Positions 37,380 through 46,296 of a DNA stretch of 64,000 nucleotides are shown piece by piece (position 1 is the first letter of the stretch; every line of letters starts with the position of its first letter). The notes under the pieces were generated by a model. The model did no database searches, was not told the DNA's origin, and saw nothing but the letters and a program-made list of their open reading frames with translations. The position numbers and the translations under genes are program-made. Origin of the DNA: an uncultured Chitinophaga sp. (GTDB lineage: Bacteria; Bacteroidota; Bacteroidia; Chitinophagales; Chitinophagaceae); contig NZ_CABHOU010000103.1 in assembly GCF_902168175.1 (NCBI RefSeq), positions 64,545 to 128,544 on the forward strand, in the 5' to 3' direction.

Positions 37380-37813
37380 TATCCTTCCGCCACCATATCG
37401 TAACGGTCGAGGCCAATGGAGTAACCATCAGGTTTAACGGAGATTACCCGAAACCCCATCTTTTCGTAAAATGTAACAGTGTGTTGCGAGGTGTTTAGTT
37501 GTAATGATGCGCCGGGGTAAAGCGTTCGGAACAGCCCGATCCTGTGTTGGGTAAACATCTTTCCATATCCCTTGCCCTGCTCCTGTGCATGTACCATCCC
37601 CCAGGAAAGCCCACCGGTATTTTTATCTGACTCATAAAATATGCCCCCGCAGCCAATAATATCTCCGTCCTGCTCCAGCACGAAATAGTTCTCGTCCGCA
37701 TAATGTTCGAGCCAGTTGATAAATGTTGGTAGTTCCGAGATGTCGAAATACTTAGGCCGGTTGCTGTTGAATATGGCCAGGCACTGGTCCCGGTAAACGG
37801 GCTTATAAGGCAT
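37379..37813 (-). CDS. GNAT-family N-acetyltransferase
   Basis: A cytoplasmic acetyltransferase of about 144 residues transferring acetyl from acetyl-CoA to an unknown amine. The core shows NYFVLEQDGDIIGCGGIFYE, the acetyl-CoA loop QEQGKGYGKMFTQHRI and the closing ASLQLNTSQHTVTFYEKMGF. Start codons are possible at 37813, 37822 and 37828; the family start (MPYKPVYRDQ) favours 37813. It lies 31 bases downstream of the SulP gene's stop side on the minus strand in opposite order (it is transcribed before reaching the next plus gene), with no clear functional link. Confidence 0.85.
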   Translation of the reverse strand: MPYKPVYRDQCLAIFNSNRPKYFDISELPTFINWLEHYADENYFVLEQDGDIIGCGGIFYESDKNTGGLSWGMVHAQEQGKGYGKMFTQHRIGLFRTLYPGASLQLNTSQHTVTFYEKMGFRVISVKPDGYSIGLDRYDMVAEG

Positions 37814-37858
37814 GATGTTCATAAACAAAGTATGGTCTAACCAAAAATACGGATTTTT

Positions 37859-39388
37859 TTAACCGATGCCATCTGCCGCCACCCTATATTCCGGATCTTC
37901 CATAATATTTACGTCGATGACGCCGCCGGCATTTTTAAGCAGGGCTACGCAATCGTTACTCAGGTGTTTGAGATGCAGCTTTTTACCGGCTTTGGCATAC
38001 CGTTCGGTCAGTTTATTTAAAGCTTCGATCCCCGACATATCCGCCACCCTGCTATCTTTAAAATCGATGATAACTTCCTCGGGATCTCCCGCCACATCAA
38101 ACTTCTCCAAAAAGCCGGCTACCGAACCAAAGAACAATGGCCCAAAAATCTCATATACCTTCACGCCATTATCGTCCCAATACTTGCGGGCGCGTATGCG
38201 TTTGGCACTTTCCCAGGCAAATACAAGGGCTGAGATGATAACGCCGATCAGTACCGCCAGCGCGAGGTTATGTAGCACGATAGTAATGAGAGCCACGAGT
38301 ATGCCCACGAAAATATCCTGCCGGGGCATTTTGTTAATAATGCGGAAACTGCTCCATTCGAAAGTACCTATCGCCACCATGATCATTACACCCGTTAACG
38401 CAGCCATGGGTACGCGTTCGATCAGCGGGGCGCCCACGAGGATGATCACCAGGATCGTGAGCGATGCGATAATGCCCGATAAACGTGCCCTGGCACCGGC
38501 AGAAAGGTTCACGAGTGTTTGTGCGATCATCGGGCAGCCACCCATGCCGGTGAAAAAGCCATTCAGCATATTGGCACCGCCCTGGGCCAGTGCTTCGCGG
38601 TTACCGTTGCCACGGGTACCGGTAATCTCATCTACAAGGTTGAGCGTAAGCAAACCTTCCGTTAGTCCAACCGCTGCCATAATCAGTCCGTAGGGAAAAA
38701 TGATCTTCAGCGTTTCGAATGTGAACGGCACCTGGGGAATATGGAGTGGAGGGAAGCCACCGCTTACGGACGCGATATCCTTCACCGTTTTAGTATCGAT
38801 ATGAAAACCGGCCACCAGCAAAAACACGACAACGATCGCGGCCAGGGAAGGAGGGATAGCTTTGGTAATTTTGGGAAAGATAAGCACGATGGCGATGGTC
38901 AGGGCCGTTAAGCCCCCCATGATGAGCAGCGACGTACCGCTTAACCAGCCGTCACCGGTTTTAAACTGTTCCAGTTGTGACATGAATATCACTACAGCAA
39001 GCCCGTTAACAAACCCGTACATCACAGGCTGAGGAACAAGCCTGATGAATTTTCCGAGTTTGAATAAGCCCACCAAGATTTGGAAAACACCTGCCAGCGC
39101 TACTGCTGCAAATACATAATCCAGTCCGTGCGAGTTCATCAAAGCAATTAATACGATCACCGTAGCGCCGGCACCTCCGGAAATAAGGCCCGGGCGACCG
39201 CCGAAAATGGCGGTAATTAAACCCATGATAAAGGCAGCATACAAGCCGGTAAGTGGAGGGAAGCCTGCCAGTATAGCGAACGAGAGCGACTCGGGGATCA
39301 TGGTCATGGCCACTGTAAGGCCTGCCAGTACCTCATTTTTATAATTTACTTTCTGGCTAAAATCGAACAAGTTCAGGTATGCTTTCAA
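37859..39388 (-). CDS. SulP-family inorganic anion transporter
   Basis: A 509-residue inner-membrane transporter of the SulP/SLC26 family with 12-14 hydrophobic segments and a C-terminal STAS domain. Typical motifs are AMTMIPESLSFAILAGFPPL near the N-terminus, GGAGATVIVLIALMNSHGLD and the STAS strand EEVIIDFKDSRVADMSGIEA (about residues 425-500). Family substrates are sulfate, bicarbonate or other anions; sequence cannot tell which. The gene stands alone with no carbonic anhydrase or sulfur gene near. Confidence 0.93.
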   Translation of the reverse strand: MKAYLNLFDFSQKVNYKNEVLAGLTVAMTMIPESLSFAILAGFPPLTGLYAAFIMGLITAIFGGRPGLISGGAGATVIVLIALMNSHGLDYVFAAVALAGVFQILVGLFKLGKFIRLVPQPVMYGFVNGLAVVIFMSQLEQFKTGDGWLSGTSLLIMGGLTALTIAIVLIFPKITKAIPPSLAAIVVVFLLVAGFHIDTKTVKDIASVSGGFPPLHIPQVPFTFETLKIIFPYGLIMAAVGLTEGLLTLNLVDEITGTRGNGNREALAQGGANMLNGFFTGMGGCPMIAQTLVNLSAGARARLSGIIASLTILVIILVGAPLIERVPMAALTGVMIMVAIGTFEWSSFRIINKMPRQDIFVGILVALITIVLHNLALAVLIGVIISALVFAWESAKRIRARKYWDDNGVKVYEIFGPLFFGSVAGFLEKFDVAGDPEEVIIDFKDSRVADMSGIEALNKLTERYAKAGKKLHLKHLSNDCVALLKNAGGVIDVNIMEDPEYRVAADGIG

Positions 39389-39564
39389 GACGGCGTTAAT
39401 TAGGTGATTTTCCGCAAAGCTAATAAAAAATGCGGCTAGTGCTTAGCGGATGGCACAGTTGTTGATAATTGCGGAACAGTAATAGATCGTGCAGCCGGAT
39501 ACGTTAGACAAAACACAGATTGCGCGTTTGTACCCAACGGAACCATTAATTTAACCATAGCAAC

Positions 39565-39963
39565 ATGAACATGAAGAGAATGCTTTTTGTACCCGTAGCC
39601 GCCCTGGCGGTACTTTTTTCTGCCTGCAGCAAAGATGATAACAAATCAGGTGGCGGTGCCTGTTTTGCAGACAGTTTCGAACTTACAGAAACAGACAGAA
39701 GACCCGATAATGCTGGTGGGCAGGTGTTCCTGGACTTCGATGTGAAGAACACTTCTGCCAATAATTACGATATCGCTACAGGCTCCAGGGTGGTGAACCT
39801 GAAAATGGTGGTGACTACTACCGACGGTTCCAAATATGAAACTATAGCGCCGCTTACGGTAACCAGCCTGACAGGCGGTGCTACTACCACCACACTTACC
39901 CTCGCAAAATATGGCGTGGGTAAGGAGTTCTCCAGTGTGACCATTACCAAGTCATGTAGGTAA
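39565..39963 (+). CDS. Small lipoprotein of unknown function
   Basis: A 132-residue predicted lipoprotein. The signal peptide (MKRMLFVPVAALAVLFSAC) has the lipobox FSAC with Cys21, followed by a Ser/Lys/Asp linker SKDDNKSGGG. The mature part is beta-rich with many Thr and no recognised domain. It stands alone with a terminator after it. A second small lipoprotein follows 140 bases on. Confidence 0.75.
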   Translation: MNMKRMLFVPVAALAVLFSACSKDDNKSGGGACFADSFELTETDRRPDNAGGQVFLDFDVKNTSANNYDIATGSRVVNLKMVVTTTDGSKYETIAPLTVTSLTGGATTTTLTLAKYGVGKEFSSVTITKSCR

Positions 39964-39984
39964 AAAGTAATAACATTTTTAAAA

Positions 39985-40022
39985 CGGCCGTGGAGCAATA
40001 GGCTCTGCGGCCGCTTTCTTTT
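39985..40022 (+). terminator. Terminator after the small lipoprotein gene
   Basis: GC-rich imperfect stem with CGGCCG and GGAGC on the left arm, an AATA loop and GCTC...CGGCCG on the right, followed by CTTTCTTTT. Confidence 0.65.
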
Positions 40023-40103
40023 GGGGGTGGGGCGCGGGTTTCAACCTGGCACAGAAACTGTAACTTTTCAACAGCATCTCCGTTTAATAATAAAATCCCC
40101 TTT

Positions 40104-40538
40104 ATGAAGTTTCTGACTATTATTTGCAGCCTGGCGCTTTTAACCCTGGTGGCCTGCGAAAAGGATAAAGAAGTGCCGCAGGAAGAAAGGGTCTTAAACA
40201 CAGGACTAAATGGCTGGTGGATCCAGACGTCGGTGGGTTACAGCATTGGCGGGCCTGTTATAAATGAGCAGGTAGACCCTTTGAAAGCAAGGAACATTTA
40301 TTTCGGGGAAACGCTGTTCGCCTCCAACGATTCAACGCTTCAGTACCACAATTTTTCCAAAGACAGTCTCACCTTTACGCTTTATAATACCACTACCGGT
40401 GAGCGTTTTAAGTATTCATACCTGATCGTTAACGACACGCTCACGCTTTCGCCCCTTACCGTCATGTGTGTTGAGGGTTGTTATACCAGGTATAAAAGAG
40501 CAGCGGCCGACGACTGCCTGGGTATCGTCATGAAATAA
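40104..40538 (+). CDS. Small lipoprotein of unknown function
   Basis: A 144-residue predicted lipoprotein with signal peptide MKFLTIICSLALLTLVAC (Cys18). The body resembles the lipocalin-like small domains in Bacteroidota lipoproteins (LNGWWIQTSVGYSIGGP start, short beta strands, YLIVNDTLTLSP), but I cannot assign a family firmly. Three cysteines near the C-terminus (CVEGC and DDC) could form disulfides. It is monocistronic and ends in a hairpin. Confidence 0.75.
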   Translation: MKFLTIICSLALLTLVACEKDKEVPQEERVLNTGLNGWWIQTSVGYSIGGPVINEQVDPLKARNIYFGETLFASNDSTLQYHNFSKDSLTFTLYNTTTGERFKYSYLIVNDTLTLSPLTVMCVEGCYTRYKRAAADDCLGIVMK

Positions 40539-40563
40539 ATGCCTCTTTCGCCTAATAAAGAAA

Positions 40564-40602
40564 CAGCCGCTGAAGGGAGTGACACAACGGCGGCTGATTT
40601 GT
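40564..40602. terminator. Possible terminator between lipoprotein genes
   Basis: Stem CAGCCGC/GCGGCTG (40564-40570, 40590-40596) with a 19-base loop, followed by ATTTGT. It lies between two convergent genes. Confidence 0.4.
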
Positions 40603-40629
40603 ATTACCAAAGCTGATTTAATAAAGAAT

Positions 40630-41514
40630 TTATTTCTTCTCGTCGGTACGTTTAATGACCCATTCTACGAGCTTGTCGTGATCCTTTTCTGACGCGGATT
40701 TCTTGAGGAAGTCAGCTACAATAGCACCGCTGCGGGTATCAGGATATTGTGCCGCATACGCTTCGAACGCGGCTTTTATCTCAGGCACCATCTCACCATC
40801 TTCTATCGTACGTGTATTGTCCTCGCCGAGCAGGAATTCAACGAGGTAGTTGTCATATTTCGCTTTCGCATCTCTAAATAGGGGGCTGGAAGGGTAGGTG
40901 TTCACGAACACTTCCCACTGATGCACGCGCATGCCCACTTCCGGCCATGGGATAATAATTCCGGCATCGGCACTGAAAAGCGTCGTGTCTTCATGGGCGT
41001 TAATTTCTACGTAGGATTTATAATCGGCGGGAAGGTAGGGGCCAAATAATTTGTGATACAGATACGGCTCCGTCGTCAGCTCCGTATAACCTTCACCAAT
41101 GTACTGTGGCTCAATACCGGCGGTGGCGAGCAGTTTTACGCGTTTTAAGGTATCGCCGCCGGGACGGTAGTCGTTAGCTTCCTCCGAATACGTGTTGAGG
41201 TAATGATCGGTCCACCAGGCTTCATTTACCGAAAGATGCAGCACCACCGAATCCATGAAGGTTTTAAAAGTTGTGTAGGCCAGTACGGCCTGTTGCGGAG
41301 TTAAAGAAGGTAATATTTTATGCAAAGAGTCCATTTTGCTGCGCACCGCGGCCACATATATTTCAGACGGGATACTGTCGGCCGGCAGGGTACTGACTAC
41401 GGAGTCGCCGGTAATAACAATAGCTGTGTCCTTATTGCTGGTGGCCGTTTTGCCTGGCTCGCAGCCCAGGGCAATGGTTATAACGCCGAGGGCTAACAGG
41501 TAGATTTTCTTCAT
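40630..41514 (-). CDS. Lipoprotein of unknown function
   Basis: A 294-residue predicted lipoprotein; the signal peptide (MKKIYLLALGVITIALGC) ends with the lipidated Cys18, and the ATG at 41512-41514 is chosen over one 11 codons upstream. The body is helical and includes a C-terminal stretch (VFVNTYPSSPLFRDAKAKYD, then FEAYAAQYPDTRSGAIVADF) that looks like tetratricopeptide-type helices, but no family is recognised. It follows an SRPBCC gene by 34 bases on the same strand, so it may be the last gene of a minus-strand run beginning near 43485. Confidence 0.7.
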   Translation of the reverse strand: MKKIYLLALGVITIALGCEPGKTATSNKDTAIVITGDSVVSTLPADSIPSEIYVAAVRSKMDSLHKILPSLTPQQAVLAYTTFKTFMDSVVLHLSVNEAWWTDHYLNTYSEEANDYRPGGDTLKRVKLLATAGIEPQYIGEGYTELTTEPYLYHKLFGPYLPADYKSYVEINAHEDTTLFSADAGIIIPWPEVGMRVHQWEVFVNTYPSSPLFRDAKAKYDNYLVEFLLGEDNTRTIEDGEMVPEIKAAFEAYAAQYPDTRSGAIVADFLKKSASEKDHDKLVEWVIKRTDEKK

Positions 41515-41548
41515 AGTTGTTTTCGTTCGAAGCCGAAAGATAAACAAT

Positions 41549-41947
41549 CTATTTTTCCAATAAAGCTTTTAATGATTGCAGATCTTTCTCCACTGCTGCT
41601 TTATCTTTTTCGAGATCAACATCCGACATGTTGGGTTGTTTAAATAAAGAGAACACCACCTCGCTGCCCGAACCATTTGCCAATACCCGCAGAGGAATAT
41701 ACACCGTAACCTTATCCATCGTCACATAATGGTCCACCACGCCCAGCTTGTTCTTTTCAACGAAGGTTGCATACGCTTCTCCGTTGCTGGTTTGTATTTT
41801 CCAGGTATTGTCGGTGGTCGTTTCCTCGATAGACAGGCAGAAGCCCGGCGCCCACTTAGAGAAGTTCCGGGGGTCTGATAAGAAATTGTACGTATCGTCA
41901 ACACTGCGATTGATACTTACACTAAGATGGACCACATGATTTGCCAT
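41549..41947 (-). CDS. SRPBCC-family protein (START/polyketide-cyclase-like)
   Basis: A 132-residue cytoplasmic protein with the SRPBCC hydrophobic-pocket fold: opening HVVHLSVSINRSVDDTYNFL, then DPRNFSKWAPGF and a C-terminal long helix (LEKDKAAVEKDLQSLKALLE). Members bind lipids, polyketides or other hydrophobic ligands; no specific ligand can be given. It lies 18 bases after the flavin-dependent oxidoreductase gene and before a lipoprotein gene, so a shared transcript is likely. Confidence 0.85.
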   Translation of the reverse strand: MANHVVHLSVSINRSVDDTYNFLSDPRNFSKWAPGFCLSIEETTTDNTWKIQTSNGEAYATFVEKNKLGVVDHYVTMDKVTVYIPLRVLANGSGSEVVFSLFKQPNMSDVDLEKDKAAVEKDLQSLKALLEK

Positions 41948-41965
41948 ACGATGAGGTTTTGCGGG

Positions 41966-43000
41966 TCAGGCACCCAGTTTTTCTCTGATAACGGGAGCAA
42001 CTTTCGTTCCGAAAAGTTCGATGGAGTGCAGTATCTGCCCGTGTGATATGTCGCCGGCAATGATCTGGGCCAGGTAGCGGGTATTTTTAAAGATGCTGTG
42101 CATCCGTAAGATCTTTTCTGTCACCTCTTTTACGCTGCCTACCAGCAAAGGCCCCTGTGGCGAGCGCATATGTTCGAACTGCGGGCGGGTAATGCGCGAC
42201 CAGCCTCTTTCCTTACCGATCTTGTTCATCATCTTTTCATAGGTAGGCCAAAACTCATCAGCGGCCTGTTCCGATGTATCGGCTATGTACATATGGGCAT
42301 TGATGGCGATCTGTAGTTTCTCCACATCGTGACCTTCCTTGCGGGCCGATTCACGGTAGAGGTTGATGAGGGGCGCGTATTGAGAAGGATCGCCGCCAAG
42401 TATAGCGAGCGTAAGCGGGAGATTGAGTTTACCCGCCCGGGCTGCCGACGATGGTGTACCGCCTATAGCCAGCCACACCGGAAGTTTTTCCTGTAACGGC
42501 CTGGGGTACACGCCCTGGTCCTGGATGGGCGGGCGGTGTTTGCCTCTCCACGATACCATGATCTGCTCGTTAATTTTCAGCAGCAGGTCCAGGCTTTCGG
42601 TGAACAGTTCATCATAATCCTTCAGGTCGTACCCGAACAGCGGGAACGATTCGATGAACGAGCCCCTGCCTGCCATAATCTCCGCCCGGCCATTAGATAC
42701 GAGGTCGAGGGAGGCAAAGTTCTGGAAAGTGCGTACGGGATCGGCAGAACTTAAAACGGTTACGGAACTGGACAATCGGATGCGGTTGGTAAGGGCAGCA
42801 ATCGCAGAGAGTACCACTTCAGGGGCCGATATCACATAATCGGGGCGGTGGTGTTCGCCCAGTGCGTATACGTCGAGCCCGACAGCATCAGCCATTTTAG
42901 CCTCTGCTATTAACTCCTGGATGCGGCGGTGAGCGTTTTGAGCATTTCCTGCCTTCCCGTCCGGTACTATCTCTCCAAATGTGCTGATTCCCAGTTCCAT
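41966..43000 (-). CDS. LLM-class flavin-dependent oxidoreductase
   Basis: A 344-residue luciferase-like TIM-barrel enzyme that uses reduced flavin to oxidise an unknown substrate. Hallmarks are MELGISTFGE at the start, VYALGEHHRPDYV for the phosphate/flavin side and AEIMAGRGSFIESFPLFGYD. The N-terminal ATG at 42998-43000 is preferred; the frame is open a few codons upstream. The branch resembles the 'alkanal monooxygenase-like' oxidoreductases of Bacteroidota. It precedes the SRPBCC gene by 18 bases. Confidence 0.9.
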   Translation of the reverse strand: MELGISTFGEIVPDGKAGNAQNAHRRIQELIAEAKMADAVGLDVYALGEHHRPDYVISAPEVVLSAIAALTNRIRLSSSVTVLSSADPVRTFQNFASLDLVSNGRAEIMAGRGSFIESFPLFGYDLKDYDELFTESLDLLLKINEQIMVSWRGKHRPPIQDQGVYPRPLQEKLPVWLAIGGTPSSAARAGKLNLPLTLAILGGDPSQYAPLINLYRESARKEGHDVEKLQIAINAHMYIADTSEQAADEFWPTYEKMMNKIGKERGWSRITRPQFEHMRSPQGPLLVGSVKEVTEKILRMHSIFKNTRYLAQIIAGDISHGQILHSIELFGTKVAPVIREKLGA

Positions 43001-43086
43001 CGTAATAAATTTGTGGTGCAAAGGTCGGGAAGTTTGGGCGATTTAAGGCATAGTAAGCGGTATCCTCTGGGAAAGCGGTGTACCTG

Positions 43087-43485
43087 TTAATGCCAGTTGG
43101 CCTGCCTTTGCCAGGTAAAGGCTTTCCGCCTGGTATCCAGGCATTCCGCATTCAGTTGCGCCAGCGTACAGTCGTCTGTCATGGTGGTTTCGAGCCATTC
43201 CTCCGTTTTGCGCTGATATATCTGTATGCTTAGTCCCAGTATCTTGCGGAAATCATAGTCCACTTCAGCAGCCGTACGAAGGCTGCCAATATCGATCCAT
43301 CCAAATGTATGCACCATCCTTATTTGTTCGATCGGTGTTTCGGGCGACAAACTGCAGGAAGGCGGGCAGGGCGCGCCCCAGGCATGTGGTTGCTCGTAGA
43401 ATTCCAGCTTGAGGTAAGGGAATTGGTCGTTAAAAGCCTGTTGGATGTTACATATTTTATCCTCTTCACTGATGTAGATGGTCAT
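43087..43485 (-). CDS. Conserved hypothetical protein
   Basis: A 133-residue protein without a signal peptide, starting at the ATG at 43483-43485 (MTIYISEEDKICNIQQAFND); seven codons upstream is another in-frame start. The N-terminal part looks like a beta-grasp-type strand-helix pattern with a C-C pair in GAPCPPSC. I recognise it only as a conserved Bacteroidota hypothetical. It is the first of a run of four minus-strand genes. Function is unknown. Confidence 0.6.
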   Translation of the reverse strand: MTIYISEEDKICNIQQAFNDQFPYLKLEFYEQPHAWGAPCPPSCSLSPETPIEQIRMVHTFGWIDIGSLRTAAEVDYDFRKILGLSIQIYQRKTEEWLETTMTDDCTLAQLNAECLDTRRKAFTWQRQANWH

Positions 43486-43601
43486 GGCGCTCTGGTTTTG
43501 CGGCAAATTAGGAGAATGGGGGAATTGGAGAAATGAGTTGCGTCAGGAGGGGGGATGATTTGGAGAAGGGGGCATTTAAGTCGTGATACAAGCCAATCAG
43601 A

Positions 43602-43632
43602 TTTGCTAATTAATCAACCTTCCTTATCTTCA
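43602..43632 (+). promoter_or_regulatory. Promoter of the 43750 hypothetical gene
   Basis: TTTG at 43602-43605, a 19-bp spacer and TATCTTCA at 43625-43632 approximate the Bacteroidota pattern. It leaves a leader of about 110 bases before the start at 43750. Confidence 0.35.
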
Positions 43633-43749
43633 TCAATAAACCCAAATTAACCGTCTAAAGCACCAGCATTAGTTTTTCACAATTACCCATCCGGAAGAAA
43701 CAAACCGGCAAAACATTAAACAGTAGTAAGAACCCGAAAAATTTAAAAA

Positions 43750-44256
43750 ATGGCAATGAAACATCAGGGTACAATCGCAAAGCGTATTACGAAGTACCCG
43801 CCTCAGCTCCACGAGAAAGAAAATCTTTTAAAACGCAACCAGGAATGGCATTCTTATTTGGACATTGGCAGCGAATTTAATGGTACCGTACTCACCAGGG
43901 AAGAGTATCTGCGGGTAGAGCAAAATTACGTTGATGCGGTGCTTGCATTCTGCCAAACGCTCAGCTGTAATGGTCTTATTGTTAACCAGCTGTTAAGGCT
44001 TTCGGGCGATGATGTGGACAGCGATTCGCTGCTGCTTTATTATTCCGTAGCCGAAGGAGACCTTATAAAGGGCGATGATATCATAAAAATGGTACGCATG
44101 TCGCTGAGAGAGAATCTCTGGTGCGAGTTGCGGTGCGATGTTAATCCCCGGGAATACATTCACTTTGGGGAAGATTTTTATATGTTCTTTTATTGCGGGG
44201 ATATGTCTACAGAGTTTTGGCGGAAAATTGATGCGCTGGGATTGTATGTAGATTAG
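43750..44256 (+). CDS. Hypothetical protein
   Basis: A 168-residue soluble protein that I do not recognise. It has a basic N-terminus (MAMKHQGTIAKRITKYPPQL), a helical middle with VEQNYVDAVLAFCQTLSCNG and an acidic, aromatic C-terminus (FGEDFYMFFYCGD). No signal peptide or membrane segment is present. It stands alone with a long leader and a strong terminator. Function is unknown. Confidence 0.65.
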   Translation: MAMKHQGTIAKRITKYPPQLHEKENLLKRNQEWHSYLDIGSEFNGTVLTREEYLRVEQNYVDAVLAFCQTLSCNGLIVNQLLRLSGDDVDSDSLLLYYSVAEGDLIKGDDIIKMVRMSLRENLWCELRCDVNPREYIHFGEDFYMFFYCGDMSTEFWRKIDALGLYVD

Positions 44257-44279
44257 GTTAGCAGGAAATATTGTTATTA

Positions 44280-44314
44280 AATGACGGGATGCATGCATTC
44301 CGTCATTTTTTTTT
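44280..44314 (+). terminator. Terminator of the 43750 gene
   Basis: Stem ATGACGGGATGC/GCATTCCGTCAT with one G-T pair and a short loop, followed by a run of eight or more T. Confidence 0.8.
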
Positions 44315-44476
44315 GGTGATGGGCTGAGTTGTGGTGTGGGCCCCTACGAGCTGGTGTTGCAAATGAAAAACCGCGGTAATATTTGGATGAAGCGATCAGG
44401 ATGAATATATTTGACTACATCATTTCAGACCCCGTTAGTACGTATTCTCACTTCAGTGAAGTACGCGGAGAAAATG

Positions 44477-44499
44477 GCCCTGCACAAACCATGCAGGGC
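44477..44499 (-). terminator. Terminator of the SPFH/zinc-ribbon operon
   Basis: Perfect 8-bp stem GCCCTGCA/TGCAGGGC with a seven-base loop, just downstream of the last minus-strand gene of the operon; on that strand it is followed by CATTTTC. Confidence 0.6.
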
Positions 44500-44517
44500 G
44501 CTTTCGCTAAAAAGTAA

Positions 44518-45090
44518 TTAGAAGTCAATATCATCCGCAATATTCCCGCCCTGCTCACCGGCAAATCTCTCTGCATATTCCGCTTTCTTCTCCTGGTGAT
44601 AATCAAGGTAATCGCGGGTAATCTCATAATCTTCGCCGCGTGAAGATTCCATCCACTGCATAGCTACCTGCTGGAAGTCGCCGAGTGCGATGCCGAATTC
44701 GTCGAGCATCCACTGCGCGCCATCGAGACCAGCTTCGTAAGCGGCTTCGCGGGCTGCTGTGAGTTCTTCGTAGAAGTACCGGTCGGAGGAAATGCGCGTA
44801 AAATATTCGTTGCCGGCGGCGCCACCTTCGGGCTTCAGGGCGCCGAGTTTCGGGTGTTGATCCGCCTGTGAGAAGTAGGTGCCCATTTGCATGGCGATCA
44901 CAAAATCAGGATCTGCCTGCATCCGTTGTACCCATTGATTACTGGCATCTTCCCAAACAGGAATTTCGATCCCCAGGGCTTTACAAACTGCGTCTACGGG
45001 TACATTGTTAGCCAGCCTGGCATTGGCGGCGGAATAGTCGTACAGGCTGATCCCGTGGATCGGCGCTAACAGCGGGTTGTTTTCTGACAT
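44518..45090 (-). CDS. Hypothetical protein, last gene of the SPFH operon
   Basis: A 190-residue cytoplasmic protein with an acidic, mainly helical character. The opening LLAPIHGISLYDYSAANARL is followed by a stretch with IEIPVWEDASNQWVQRMQAD and a C-terminal helix ending DDIDF. I recognise it only as a conserved Bacteroidota family without an assigned role. It starts 16 bases after the zinc-ribbon coiled-coil gene and closes the four-gene operon led by the SPFH protein. It could be a soluble effector or cargo of that membrane platform (inference). Confidence 0.7.
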   Translation of the reverse strand: MSENNPLLAPIHGISLYDYSAANARLANNVPVDAVCKALGIEIPVWEDASNQWVQRMQADPDFVIAMQMGTYFSQADQHPKLGALKPEGGAAGNEYFTRISSDRYFYEELTAAREAAYEAGLDGAQWMLDEFGIALGDFQQVAMQWMESSRGEDYEITRDYLDYHQEKKAEYAERFAGEQGGNIADDIDF

Positions 45091-45106
45091 GATTAGATTT
45101 TTTGCG

Positions 45107-46048
45107 TTAATGGTTTCTATTGAGATAACTTGTTTTTATGGATTGGAAGAAGCGATCATTATGCTCCTTCAGATCGGGCAGCAGGATGCTCATTTCATCG
45201 AACATATCACGGTAGTATTTTTCCAGCAGCTCCGGTGCCTTACGGATGGCTTCCTGGCGCTCAGCTTCCAGCCGGTCGATAGTGGACTTTTTCTGCGAAA
45301 GGACCGATGCACTCTTTTCATGGACCATACTTAAGTGCAGCTCGTGTGCCTCGTGGTATAAGGCCCGTTCGCGTTGCTGCTGATGAACGTGTGCGTCCAG
45401 GATGGGCTTGCAGCGCTGCTCTGCCAGTTTCCGGGCTGTATCTTCCAGCAGGCGGGCGTTGGTGCCCGGGTCGAATATGTTTTGCGTTTGGCAGAAGTCA
45501 CAGCTTACGTAGGTGCTGTAATAGTACATGTGATCGATGTTCAGCTTTGCGCCGCATTGTTTGCAATGTACTTTCTCCTTTTCAGTATTGTAGTTATCTA
45601 TCAGCTGCCTGAACAAAGGCTCATAGTCCTTCCATTCTGCTTTTTCTATGGCGGCGGTTTCCTTTGCGTACAGTGCTTCTTCCCAGTTGTTGATACGCTC
45701 ATAACAGCGGTTCTGCCAGTCGTACAGCAGCTTGTTGCCGCTACTGCCTGCCGGCCAGGCATTGTCGTACTGGTACATCGTTTGGGTAACCTGTTGCTCC
45801 CTTACGTCCTGCACCTTTTTACGCAGGGTGCTGATCTGACCGCGGGTGGCAGCCAGGAAGCGGGAGTAGCCCTGTCCGTAATGATTGTCTGCTGCAATAA
45901 TTCCAGGCGCTTCGGCCAGGAAGCCTTCTAATAGCTCGTTAGCCCGCTCATCCAGCTTTTGCAGGAATGTGCTGAGGCGAGCTTCTATATCATTAAGCGT
46001 TTGCTGCAATTGGGTTGTATCCGGTTCGCGATGGCTCTTAAAAAACAT
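45107..46048 (-). CDS. Zinc-ribbon coiled-coil protein of unknown function
   Basis: A 313-residue protein without signal peptide or membrane segment. A helical N-terminus (about 10-90) is followed by a central zinc ribbon with CxxC pairs at Cys162/Cys165 (VHCKQCGAKLN) and Cys183/Cys186 (VSCDFCQTQN), then a charged C-terminal coiled coil (about 205-300). I do not recognise the family. It is encoded two bases after the 80-residue zinc-ribbon gene and 16 bases before the last gene of the operon. Its helices recall the PspA-like or tethering partners that accompany SPFH proteins, but the sequence alone does not prove it. Confidence 0.75.
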   Translation of the reverse strand: MFFKSHREPDTTQLQQTLNDIEARLSTFLQKLDERANELLEGFLAEAPGIIAADNHYGQGYSRFLAATRGQISTLRKKVQDVREQQVTQTMYQYDNAWPAGSSGNKLLYDWQNRCYERINNWEEALYAKETAAIEKAEWKDYEPLFRQLIDNYNTEKEKVHCKQCGAKLNIDHMYYYSTYVSCDFCQTQNIFDPGTNARLLEDTARKLAEQRCKPILDAHVHQQQRERALYHEAHELHLSMVHEKSASVLSQKKSTIDRLEAERQEAIRKAPELLEKYYRDMFDEMSILLPDLKEHNDRFFQSIKTSYLNRNH

Positions 46049-46050
46049 GG

Positions 46051-46293
46051 TTATTGAGAATTGTCTTCTTTTCGAATGTACTTTCCGTCGGTGAGTGTGG
46101 TATGAATAAAAGTATGGCCGCAGTAGGCGCAGTGGGTAAGACCATCATCCTTTGTTCTGCCGGCGCCGCATTTTGGGCAGGCGGCCTGGCCCGTTTGCGC
46201 GGCCGATGTACTGGCAGCGCCTCCATAGTTCTGCTGCGCGGCGGTACGTTGCTTCATCCGTTCTACGAATGAGAGTTTCTTTTCTTCATCCAT
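46051..46293 (-). CDS. Small zinc-ribbon protein
   Basis: An 80-residue protein with a basic N-terminal helix (KKLSFVERMKQRTAAQQN), an Ala/Gly/Gln linker and a zinc ribbon with CPKCG (Cys39, Cys42) and CAYCG (Cys55, Cys58). It has no membrane segment. The gene begins three bases after the SPFH stop and ends two bases before the next start, so it is tightly coupled to both. In Bacillus the YdjGHI complex also pairs a zinc-ribbon protein with an SPFH protein, a suggestive parallel. Confidence 0.8.
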   Translation of the reverse strand: MDEEKKLSFVERMKQRTAAQQNYGGAASTSAAQTGQAACPKCGAGRTKDDGLTHCAYCGHTFIHTTLTDGKYIRKEDNSQ

Positions 46294-46296
46294 AGA

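Noticed and set aside
44401..44517. 38-codon plus-strand frame ending at 44517
   Set aside because: It runs through the operon terminator hairpin at 44477-44499 and shows no homology or ribosome-site context.
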